Part shown: positions 24,001 through 36,000 of the stretch, piece by piece
Layout: every line of letters begins with the position of its first letter
Numbering within the stretch: position 1 is the stretch's first letter
Assembly: GCA_948099385.1 (NCBI GenBank)
Contig: CANUEZ040000062.1
Location: forward strand, 5,387,501-5,451,500
Length of the DNA: 64,000 nt
Reading direction: 5' to 3'
Origin: Fasciola hepatica
Taxonomy: Eukaryota; Platyhelminthes; Trematoda; Plagiorchiida; Fasciolidae
Program-made: the position numbers and the translations under genes
Notes under the pieces: model-generated
Database searches by the model: none
What the model saw: only the letters and a program-made list of their open reading frames with translations
What the model was told of the DNA's origin: nothing

Positions 24001-27000
24001 CCATGCGCAATCTGTCCAAAAAGTTCGGGATCAATTTAATTCGTTTGAAATCCTGACAAACGGTCGAATTCTTTTTTGTACAACTGATACTACTTTCAGT
24101 AGCCATAAACATACAATAGACACTATTGTTTAACGAGAGAGAGAGTGGTGGTATCAGTAGTATAGGCTGGAATTCAACCGTATACCAGGGTTTCGGCCGA
24201 ACTGTGTTGACCCCGAATTTTTCGGACATACTGTGCAGTAAAGCACAGACATTTTGACTCACACTTCTGACAAGATGTTCTTTTCGTGCGGATCTGAATT
24301 GCAATGAATGGAGCAAACATGATTTTCGGACCAGCACCAACACGACAGCACCTTACGGCCTGACGAGGCTGCAAACCCAGAGGTGTCCCATGCGTGTATT
24401 AGAACATCCAATTGCTATATCATGTGATTGCTACTTTTAGACATCGTAAAAGCATGGGAATATGTTTTATCTAATGGAGGACGAAAATGTTAAGTGAACT
24501 TGATGTGCACAGCGGGGTCAATTCAAGTGACTTGACGTTGGCGTCACACCGAATAGCGCATAAGGACGTGATGACTGTTGGTTCTGGGCGGTTCTTGGTC
24601 TTTCGGTAAACTGTAACCTAATATAGACAGTAATCCACTGTCGTCCACTGTCACACCGGGACCTCATGTGCTTCTGTGTCACTCCAAACCTCAAAATCTA
24701 GTTTTCGGCTATCCCGATAGCGCATTAGGCCTTTGAGGCTATAGGGAATTCCCGCCCCATCACTGCACTCATACGCGAGCATGTAATGAACAAAATAGTA
24801 GCACTCCTGTTTCATTCATAAAAGAAGCGAGGCAAAACGAAGATATCAGCCGATGAAGTGACAAAAAAAGAAAAACTAGTCAATTTGAACATAAAGATCG
24901 GGCATGTAAAGCTCGTTTCTCCACTCCACCTAGTGGGCAATTAACGATTTTTGAAGTTCCGTCAACGTTTTATGGGAAGACGGCAGAGGCAAGCTGGTGA
25001 CAGTAACAAAGGGACGTGCATAGATTTACTTTATTACAAGAATTTTACAACAATTGTACTCCCTACAATAGGCACAATTTCACAATAATACAATCACGTA
25101 GTTTTGTTCCCTTGGCAAAATAAATGGCATAGTTCATATTTTCACATAGAGTTTACTCGTTGTTGATAGATGATTCGACCTAGGGCTTTTGGTTTTTAGA
25201 CCATAGAATATACGGTATAACAACGACTAGATTACATTAACAAAAGGCAGTCCACTGGTCCAGCGTGGTCACTTAATTCCAACGAATTCTCATTCCTTGG
25301 AGAAAGTAAGTTAGGGCAAGAGGGTCAGGACAATCTACGGATCATTATAGAACTCAGGTTTATTTCGATCTTCGACATTCCTGCGTACGTAGAAGTTGGC
25401 ATCTTATCCAGTTGCAGAAGTTATCTTCCATTCGTATCTGTGATGAACAGTGATATTCATTGAATCATGACTTTTTATTCCTCTCTGTGACGATGATGAT
25501 AGTGATGTTGCTATTCAGCTCTACTCACGTTACAACGTTCCCTTTCGTCTTACTGAAGTTTTTTGTTTGTTTAGGAATTTGGCTTCAGCGAAGAGGATGT
25601 TTCTCTTGACAAATTCAGAGATTTAAGTAATTTGGTCTCTAGTTTGCAAAAAGGAGAACTGGAACTTGCTCGCAAGTGAGTGTCAAAGTGCAATTTGTTA
25701 AGTAACCTCTGTGTTTTTACACTAACTTGTGAATCACATGTAATGGAAAATCCACTTGCATTTTTCACACCAAAAAGCCTGACGCCGCGAGCCGGAATCG
25801 AACCGGTGACCCTCCACATACCGGGCAAATGCTCTACCAGCTGAGCCATCGCGGCTGTGGGTAACGCAAGTGAATAATCGATGATGCGCGAACCACTATT
25901 CCAATGATACACAGTAACCATCCTGGTTTTAATCATTGGGCTAGCCTCGTCGGTCACTTCCCAATGGGACGAACAGCACATAGATGAACGTGATTCATTG
26001 GACAGCGTTTTCCATTTCCATAACCAGCTTATCATTATCTTTGCTTTTTTCTCATATCATCCTTTTTAGTGCTTTGTGGTGTACTACCTTTCGCTTCAGA
26101 GACGTCAGTCCCAATTTGCATTATCTTCCATCATAGATTTTTTGTTATCCGTAAATTAGTAAATGAGTTTTCGCCGACCCCTCTTCATATTTGTCTCTCA
26201 TTTTGGTTCGCTAAACCATATTTTGGGAGTCGAGTTTTTCTATACAGTAGACGGATATGTAATTTTTAGTTATCTGTCCTTAGACTTCCCATCGTGTTAT
26301 TTTAACCGTTCTTCCATAAACGGTTTCCAGTGTCACAATAAGTCCTGTGACAATCTAACGGTTTTTTTCAATATGACTTTAAAAACAATAACGTCATTGC
26401 TCTTGCAAAATCTTGGCTGTTCGCAAAAAACCCTAAAGCTCGTAAATATTTGTTGTTTGCCATATGAAGGTTCACATCTTATGTGTTTATAGCTTTGCAG
26501 TTTTCTGATTATCGTACGGAGTTAGTTTGCGTCAAATGAAAGTCGCCAACTGCCGGGGTAAGCAAGCCGGTTGTTTCGTTTGCAGTGGTGCTACACCTTA
26601 AGGGAATGGGTTTTTAACGTTCATTTACTCAATGAGCAAGTTTAATTTCCTAATCATATGCTCTTGTTGATCCTTTCATTCTGATTTTACTCTTTGATCT
26701 ATACGCAGTTGGCTTGAAGAAAACAGAGAGGAACTTGGCAACAAAGCGTACAAACTGGAGTACACACTAGCCAAGCTGAATTTTCTGGCCACAATGCATC
26801 GCCGGTCTAGTGATCCGACTGCAGTTCTTCATGCCGCTCGACAGTTGGTGCCTTATGCGGAGGCGTATCCAGAAGGTGAATATTTATCCCATGCTTTTTT
26901 TGACTACTGAACTTCCCAATACTAACTAGTCACTGCCATGTTAAAGACTACGGGTTTAGAGTATATCTGAGTTCTTCGTAGCATTGTGGGTTTTGCATTT

Positions 27001-30000
27001 CGTGTCGGTCTGAGTCACTTATTTGCGACGTTCTGTGCAATGGTTTTTGGCGGATGTCCCAGTCAAATCACAAATTTACTATGCGACTCCATAAGCTGTT
27101 GCGACTTAAGCATGTAACCATTACTATCTACTTGCAAAATGCCGGAAGCCCGGGTGAGCTCGTCAGTGATTGTACAGTCCTTCAGATGCCTCTGTGTTGG
27201 ATCCTGCAATGGTCAGACGACAAAGCAGCGATCCTTTCATATTAAAGATGGATGGACAAATAAAAGCCATCTTCAATATATTGAATTCAATCAACCCGGT
27301 TGGTTTTTTGTGGACCGGTGTGCCAGCTGGATTTTAACTTGTTGACTGAACTGACTGACTTCATCACTAATCGTCATGGCCGTCAACACACGTTGGTTGT
27401 ATCCAGTGGTAGGTGATGAGACGCTTATAACCAGGATGCGTGTCAAACTAAACAGTTTCACGGCGGTGTTAGTGAGCAAAACTAAATATCGGGGACCCAG
27501 TGGACTGGTCTTTTTGTCTATTTTATGGTGTACTTCCTCTAATCATGCAACACTGGTTATGCTAATTCAGGTAAAGGAATACCGCTAATCAGAGGCTGTC
27601 AAATGGAAAAACAAACTCAATTTGACGTGCGACCCGATTGCTGCGGACTAATGTCGCTTTTAAGATGCTAACAAGAACTCCCGTGTCCATTCGTAGCCCA
27701 AGCGTGTATGTCGGTGTTTTTATATACAGGTCCGATGAATTTTGACTTTACTTGATTGCCCAGCTCAGTGAAAAAACAGTCCGTACCTGCCAGGCTCTTG
27801 CATACATTTTTATCGCCTGTCATCATACAATAATAATCAGTACTTGATGGTCATGTTTCTCACTTCCTATTTGGTCACAGACTTTGAACATCTGATGGGA
27901 AGTTTGGTTTTTCTTGGTCGTGATCTAAGAGATACGCCTTATGCAGATTTAGCTTTGGATTGTAACCCGGAGGAACCGATGCAGATTTCCTCTTTGTCTG
28001 AGAACGCGGATTCATGGAGTCCAGTTGCGGAATCTGATCTCAGTCCTAATGACCCAGTAGTCCGTCTGCTGAATCCGGAGGGTGCAGTTGCTCAGGCAGC
28101 TGGTTTGTTCAAAACTAGCTACTGTCGTCAATTGAATTTGACCGATGTTGACCCTCTGTGCACGGTGTTCAATTCAGGCTGTAAACTGCTTAGTCGACAA
28201 CAAGCGCTTCAGCGTGCGATCTCTTGTCTGAGCAAGTATAGTAATATGGATGGTGATACTTTACCGGTGAGTTGCCCATAAATTTGCTGTGTTCTGGGAT
28301 TTTTCGCTCTTTTGGTTTACACATCGTTTCATGTTATGGACGGCGGACTCACGTTCAACTGATACAGTGAACCAACTAGTGTAATGAATCGCTGTGATGA
28401 TTTAGTTCAGTTGAGTTCAGGCACACATTACCCATGTACTGTGCGCGGTGGCTTTGGTTGCTATCTGTCGACAGCCTCAATCAGAAATAATAGAAAAGAA
28501 CAACAGCATGAAAAGAGTAAGAGGAAAACTACGAATTTCAGTGTCAAGTGGATGAAAAAAGTGTGTGCATGTAAGAGCCTCACTGATCGCGACACCTTGC
28601 CATATCCTCCAATGTATCCAACCATAGAGTGGGACGGTCTCTTGGACCTCAAGCGCCTCACTGATGAGGCTTTTCGTACCTTTCTTCCATGTCACCAACT
28701 GGCCACCCTTACCCATTTTCAAGCCGGTACCCGCCTCAACGAACATGGCGCGTTGAGGAATCCTGTAAGGGGACATGCGCAACACGTCCTAACCGTCTTA
28801 GCCTGGTGACCTTTAGTGTTTCATCTAATGGTTTTGTTCGTGAGCCTAAGACTCTCCACCGAACCTCAGCATTTCTTGTACAATGTTTCCACCAGATTCG
28901 AGCAATGTTGCGAACACATCGGTATTCAGCTACTGCCAATTCTAGTATATCCTCCATCCACAGCGGTCATATTTCCGAACCATACAGAAGCACGGATTTG
29001 AATGCTGCAGCGTACATCTGACCATTGTTAAACAAACGAATGTCATGTTGACGCCACAGATGAGTCAGGTTGGCAAGAGCCAAACGGGCCTTCTGTATAC
29101 GCAAAGACATCTCATCCGATATCCGACCTTCGGGTGGAATGCAGCTGCCTGGATAACAAATTGTCTCTCTGGTTTACAGTTTCCCTAGATACTGAAAGGT
29201 TTGGTTTTGGACCAACAGCATCTTGCACTTTAAAGGTACAGAACGCATACCGAACATTCGTACGTAGTCCATCAAGCTGCCGAGAGAAGCTTGCAACTTA
29301 CGTAGATCTTCACTTAGAAGAACTGTGTCGTATGCATATTCAAGGTCTGACACTTTTCCACCCACGAAAAACTCAGTGCTACTATTCTCATCTAACAGAA
29401 GCGCGGTCTCTAAGACCAAATCAGTCACTAGGTTAAAGATAAAAGGAGAGAGGGGGCAACCCTGACGTACACCACTGTTCGTGGTGAACTTGGGTGAAAG
29501 ATTACCGTAAGCCCGAACTCGGCTTCGGCTGTTCATATGCAGGGACTTTATGATGAAAATGCATTTCTCTGGTACGCCTTTCAACAAGATGCAGCGCCCA
29601 AGAACTGTGTGATCAACTGAGTCGAAGACCGCTTTAAGAACATGAAAAACGGAGATAGTGGGCCTACGGAAGATATCTCCACTTCCTAGATTTTGTCGAA
29701 GTGTGAAGATGTCAATAAAGCCTCGACCAGGTCTGAACCCAGCTTGATTCTCGTTTGAGCCCTGTTTTCGAGCTTTAGATAAATGGTGGAGAATAATACC
29801 TGCTAGTCGTTTAGTTCAGTTTATTCAACCACTGCCTTCACTTTTCCGTGCTCCCGTTTCGTTTGCTACCTTCCAGCATCGTTGAGTAGAAGACACAAAG
29901 TGAAAAGGATCCCAAAAATAGAGTAATAAGCACAAATTAAGAAGACAAGGAAAGAGTTCGAATGCAACTACATCATTAGCCGCAACATCTGATCATATCA

Positions 30001-33000
30001 CTTATTGTCTCCAACCATTTAATAGGCGAGTCTAGTGGACCCCAACCCGAAAGTCTAACACGCCATACTTGACCAAGTCCACTGGTCAAGGTTATCATAC
30101 CTTTCTCCCATGTCATGGATTGACCACCTCGACCTGACTTCCAGCCACTACCGTCCCGAAAAACAGTGTGCGCCGAGGAAGTCTATTGGTTGGCATGTGT
30201 AATACATGTCCCAGTCACCTTCATCTGTTTAGATTCAGTATTTAATCCAGAGACTGATCTCTGGTTCCCAAAACGTTACACCTGACTTCAGCATTGCTGA
30301 TTCCGTGTTTCCACCATATTCGTGCAATGCTACGGAGACATCGGCGCTCAAACATCAGCAGTCTTTGCCTATCTTCTACCCTTATCAGTCGTGTTTTTGA
30401 GCCGTATAGGAGAGCAGACCAAACAGCTTTAATCTGGGTATACCATTGAACAGTTTAGGTACGATGCTGACCGGACTTATTCTCCTGGCTATGGTGATTG
30501 GAAGACAGGTTAAGAGATCAATAATCTTATAAATTGACCTTTTATTGATGACAGTGTAATTTCCCGATCTGGCTTACGTGTGACAAACAAGTGAGAAGAA
30601 TTATCGTCGTCATTATTGTCTCACAGCGAAAGATGATCAAACCTCGACGCCACAGTTGGTTGAGATAGTTGAGATCCAAACGGGATATATGTAAAGGTAA
30701 TTTCAAATACAAAATTTGGTAAGAGGTCAAAAATCTAAATTTGCAAAATTTATCTTGGACCATTTCACTGCATCTGCGCAATCGGCACTCGGTGGGGTTT
30801 TAATATAGTCAATAAAATAGCCATTGAAAACCGAAACAAGATTGAAGTGAATGACGAGTGATCGGAGCGAACAAGATTGTTTGGTGACCCGGGTGAGACC
30901 AAACCGATAAGCCATTCACGCTGCTCGCACACTTCGGGTTTGAAAGTGAGAATGGCTAGGGCTTCGACATGTCTGACCAATGACCGGCGGTGGTCTAGTG
31001 GCTCAGAATGTTTGCCTGCCATCGGAACCCAGAGATTCAAATCCCGCCACCGCCGGTCGCTTTGATGGTAGACGGTAATCCACTGTCGTCCGGCTCGTTA
31101 CCACACCTACATGAAGCGAATACATGACTTTGTGTGGTTCTCCACTCCAAGTCTCAAACTATCTCTAATAAAGGGTCGGGCCTTCGTGACAACGGGGTCT
31201 ATACTCCTTACGCTGCACTCGTGTACAACCATGCAACAATTATTAAAAAATCTCATGTTTGTAGTGTGGTATGTGGCATTAAACGAGTTGCCTAGAGTTA
31301 CACATGTGCGTCATCGCAGAAGTAAATAAATTCCATTGTGGCTTCAAAAATCGATGAATAATCAGTTCTCAATGGTGGCCTCATTGACCAAACAAAAACA
31401 ATCGGGTCACCAATTACGCAACTGTGCTATTCCAGGTAACTCGTTGAAGGTCACATACAGCACTGCAAATAGAAGATTGCTCAAATGTGCCGAGGCTCTA
31501 GCCAACCTGATTTACAAACACAAACTGCTAACAGCGTGATTGGCTTCTCAGTTTTGCCCTACCCGAATGATCAGACGCTTTGTCCTCATTCTTATTCACT
31601 CCCATCACTTGTCATTCACTTCAGTCATATCTCAGTTCCCAATGATTATTTTACTATATAAGAAGCACACTGACTGCAGTATGTACGTTCACATACAAAT
31701 AGATGATCCAGGATATACCGTGGAACCGCACGTTTCTGACGACGACACTGCGCCTTGACGTGGTGTGATGGCTTGCGCGCCTCTTTGACCCAAAGAGCTA
31801 TACAGAATGGCTTCTTTAAGCCGGAGATACAATCATGCCTGACGGGTCAGTGGGTAGAAGCCAGACAGTCCAATCTCCTGGTCTTCCAGGTTGGGGGTGG
31901 ATTTGAGTTGGCAAACTTAATCGGCAAAATCAGTGGAAAATACTTTATCCAAGAAAACGGGCTTCCGCTGCCTTGCAGATAGGTTCTTGTTAGAACTAAA
32001 GGCTTTGGATGAAAACCCTAATGGTTCTCCTGCTCTGCAGCTGGACGCCTTAACAGTACCCGTCCAACATCTTTCATGAACTGCACGAATAGAAAGAATT
32101 CCATACTGCATCGGTCGTCGCACAGGATAGTGAGGCCCGCTGTGCCCATTGCATCGAGTGGGGTGGGTAGTGATAAGTGGGCTACTGCTCAGAGTTCCCT
32201 CTCTTTTACTCAACCTTTGTGTTCTGTCCCTAACCACCCCTCTTTGCCCCATCGGTCCACCCATAATGCTCCCATTGATAACAACTCGCAACGATTCACT
32301 ATCAAATAGTGTCGGGAATAATCCTCTGTCTGGTAACTCACATTTTCTCAAGCCTCTTCAGTCTCTGAATCTGGGCTTTTTCAACGTGCGTACACTCATG
32401 CAGGTCGGTCAGCAGGCGTTCCTAGCGCTCACAATAGATTTTCTGAAGATTGATGTCTGCTGCTTAAGTGAAACGCGTATACAGGATTCGAGCAATGTAA
32501 TTCAGCTAACTGCTCATGGTATCTCATCGAGGTATTTTCTGCGCACTTCAGGAGACGAAGCAGCTATAGCTGTGGGTCAACGTGGTGTAGGAATAGTCTA
32601 GACTGAGAAGGCTTAGGCTGTCCTTTTAGACTGGATCCCTGGTAACAGTCGTTTATGTGCTGTGAGACTCCAGGGGTCAGTCGGCGTTCGAAAGGATAGT
32701 TGTGTTAGGCGAAATTTGTTTGTGATCTCGGCATACGCCCCAACGGACTGCAGCTCAGACTTGCAGAAAGATGAGTTCTACGATGAACTCGGAACCCTCG
32801 TTCGCAGGAGTAAAGGTTCTGACATTGTAGTGCTAACTGGTGACTTCAATGCACAAGTTGGCAAACTTAGTGTGTCAGAAGGCTGTTTAGGTGGGCGTTG
32901 TGCTTTACTCGCTGAGCGTACAGATAACGGGGATAGGCTTCTCCAGTTTTGTGCAGACAATCGATTGTTCTTGTCTAGAACCAAATTCCGACACAGCTCG

Positions 33001-36000
33001 CGTCGCACAGCGACATGATGCTCTAACTCTACAGGTACTTTGGGTCAAATTGATCATATCGCCGTAAGCTACCGGTGGCACAGTTCTGTTCAGAACTGCA
33101 GATCTTACTGGTCCACGTACGTAGGGTCGGACCATGCATTAGTTTAAATGCAATTATCGCTCCATCTCTATGGTCATCGTCGCGAACCTCAAACCGGATT
33201 AGCTGTGCAACGTTTGTGTGATCCAGAAGTACGCACCCTTTACGAGCAGAAGTTAGCACATGAACTAGTATCTACGACGAACAGTAATGTAGATGAGCAT
33301 TGGGCCCATATCAAACAGGCGAAGCACGTTGCAGCAGGTTTTGCCTGTGGTCCTAGATCCGTTGTCCATCAAAGACACTGAATTTCGCAAGAGTTGTTGG
33401 TTATAATGGATCAAAAGCGTCAGCTCTCGAACTGTAAGATAAATACGATTCGAAGACATATACAGAAGCAAGCTACGAAAAGCCTTAGGAGGGATCAAGA
33501 AAATTGGTAGGTCAAGATAGTCGAACAAATGGAAATAGCAACTGCTTCAGGTAACAGTCAAAGACTGTTCAAACTTATTCGTGACACAGGTGTACGGCGA
33601 GCCCCGGTCAGCGCAACGATATGCGATAGAAATGGAGAATCCATGCATGACAAACAGCAAAGGCTCGATTGTTGGGCCGAATATTTCAAGGATTAGTTTA
33701 GCTGGGCGCGCGTTAGTGTGGTTACTCCTGTGTCAGCAACTGTGATTCCTTGGGTGGTTTCACTTGAGCCCCCATCGGGATTGGTAGTGGAGTCATGTAT
33801 TCGAATACTAAAGCGATAGAAAGCGGCTGGACCCGATGAAATTCCTTCAGTTCATTTCAAACTGGGTGCAGATGCTTTGATAGAATCACTTACCGCCTTG
33901 CTCTGTGTCATTTGGAACGAGGAGTGTATTCCGTTAATATGGAGTGATTCATTGATTGTGCCCATCTTCAAGAAGGGAATACGCAATGATTATAGTAACC
34001 ATCGTGGGATTAGCTTAATTCCGATAGTCAGCAAAGTATTAGCCTCAATTCTACTGCACCGTCTTACACCGGCTCGCGAGAGGAACACGCGCGATTAGTA
34101 GGCTGGATTCCGCCCAGGTCGAGAATGCATCGACCAGATTTTTACTCTTCGCCGACTACTTGAAATGCGTCACACGCACCGCTGATCAACAATCATGGTT
34201 TTCTTAGACTTGAAAGGTGCCTTCTATTCAGTTGATCGAGCAGCACTTTTCATTGCTCTTCATCGAAAGGGTATGCCCCAGAAGTTCGTGAACCTACTGA
34301 TGTCGTTGTATTCTCATACTTCTGGCCACGCTAGAGTTTACGGTGAACTATCCGGTCGGTTCGAAACGACGAATGGTGTTCGGCAGGGTTGTCCCATGTC
34401 TTCATTCCTGTTCGACTTCGTCATGGACGAAATAATGGAGAGTGCGTTGCGAAATCTTCAGGATGTAGGCGTCGAACTAGGAAAAATTGGGAAGCTGTGT
34501 GACCTAGATTACGCGGACGACGTTGTCTGCTTGTTCGAATCCACGGAACATGCTGAGCGTGCACCAGATGATCTCACAAGAGCTGTAGCTCTATTCGGCA
34601 TGCGCTTTGCACCTTCAAAGTGCAAGGTGATGTTACAAGACTGGACGTCAACGATTCCGAGCTTGATGCTCGATGGGGAGGTGCTGTCAGTTGTCGACCA
34701 CTTCACCTACCTCGGCAGCAGCGTGATGACGGATGGGAGCACTGTAGTAGAGGTGAGCACGCGTATATCCAAGGCTCGAGTGGAGTACGCTGGACTGAAG
34801 CACTTGTGGCGTCGATCTGATATTTCACTGAAGTTGAAAGGTCGTGTATACCGTGCTGCAGTGCGTTCAGTTTTGTTGTGTGGTTGCGAGATTTGAAGTC
34901 TGCGTGTTGAAGATATTCGTCGTCTTGAAGTTTTCGACCACCGATGTTTACGTAGTATCGCTAGGATTAGGTGGATTAGCCGAGTGAGCAATGCTGAGGT
35001 CAGAAATCGAGTATTGGGTACTAGTCCGGAGAACGTTTTGTCACAGCGTATCCAACTTAGTAGACTTCGTTGGTGGGGCATGTGTTACGTATGTGAAACG
35101 CACGTCTTCCGTATCGCGTCCTATTCTCCGTTCCTCCTAGAGAGTGGAAGAAGTCACGTGGAGGTCAACAGATCACGTGACAGCGACAAATGAGAAAATG
35201 TACAGCAGACTTAGGAAAAGTAGGTGCTTTATGTCTTTGTCGTTGGTGCTCATAAGATCCGTCAGCTAAAGGATAAGGCAGTGAACCGTGAACAGTGGCG
35301 ATTGTGATGTCATATCCTGTCGAATCAGAATGACTGATCGATGTGCGTTTGTACAATTAGATTGTGTGTTCCGTGTGTTGGCTACCAGGGCATTCTTTCC
35401 TTCTCCCACGTGTGTAGGTCCAGTCCCTGTCCATCTTGTATATTCATACTTTCTAATTCAGCGTGCAAGATGGTGAGAAAGGCAGTGGTCAGTGGGGCTT
35501 TCCCTACTGTTTAACGCTGTACGACGATGATGATGATGTTTCTGGATTGTTGATTCAAATTTGTGACGGAATATTATTTCCAGATGTCGCGACTGAAGCC
35601 CTTTCTCCCGGTAAATACGGATAAAAGTAACTGGACGTGCGTACTTGGGTTCGTATTTTCATAAACGCTAATCGGAACGGAGTAATATATTCTAGAAAAA
35701 GTCACGATAGCGAACAAGCTCGTTTTCGGTAACTTCATCCTCTGACTAATACAGTTACATATATATACGATAGGAATGCATATTTTCGGAACAAAATAGA
35801 GGGTATTTACAGTATCAAATTAAGATTGGTCAATCAATGTTGTAGGTCTTTTGCGGTCCGGAAAAGGAGTGGGAAGTTGGTGGTTCGTGGTTGGGAAAAC
35901 TCGGTGCGGAAAGTACATCTGGGGTGGGTTGGCTCTTTCCTGTCACGACTGAAAGGTCGCGGTCGAGGTCACCATGATTTTGTCCCCCATTTTCCGATCA

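Larger units (their letters stand above)
31690..35538 (+). mobile_element. RTE-like non-LTR retrotransposon, copy C (nearly full length)
   Basis: The most complete RTE copy in the window. From 5' to 3': a 5'UTR (about 31690-32330) also found in the old copy at 22680-22930, endonuclease (about 32340-33140), linker, RT (about 33800-34600), post-RT region, 3'UTR and a terminal GACGATGATGATGATG tail at about 35523-35538. In-frame stops (for example 32599-32601, 34098) and a frameshift near 33018 inactivate it. Sense orientation in RMND5 intron 6; its 3' half is near-identical to copies A and B. Confidence 0.9.

Noticed and set aside
24174..24374. Cys-rich minus frame resembling a gag zinc knuckle
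   Set aside because: Cys/His spacing does not fit CCHC and no neighbouring gag or protease motifs were found.
25784..25855. tRNA gene on the minus strand
   Set aside because: Acceptor stem, box A and box B are good, but position 33 is C, the anticodon stem is mainly G-U pairs, and the same body follows a second copy at 62738; it is a SINE head.
28655..28690. CTGATGAG at 28662 as a second hammerhead
   Set aside because: No stem II and no GAAA follow; the sequence is the 3' region of the family B RTE.
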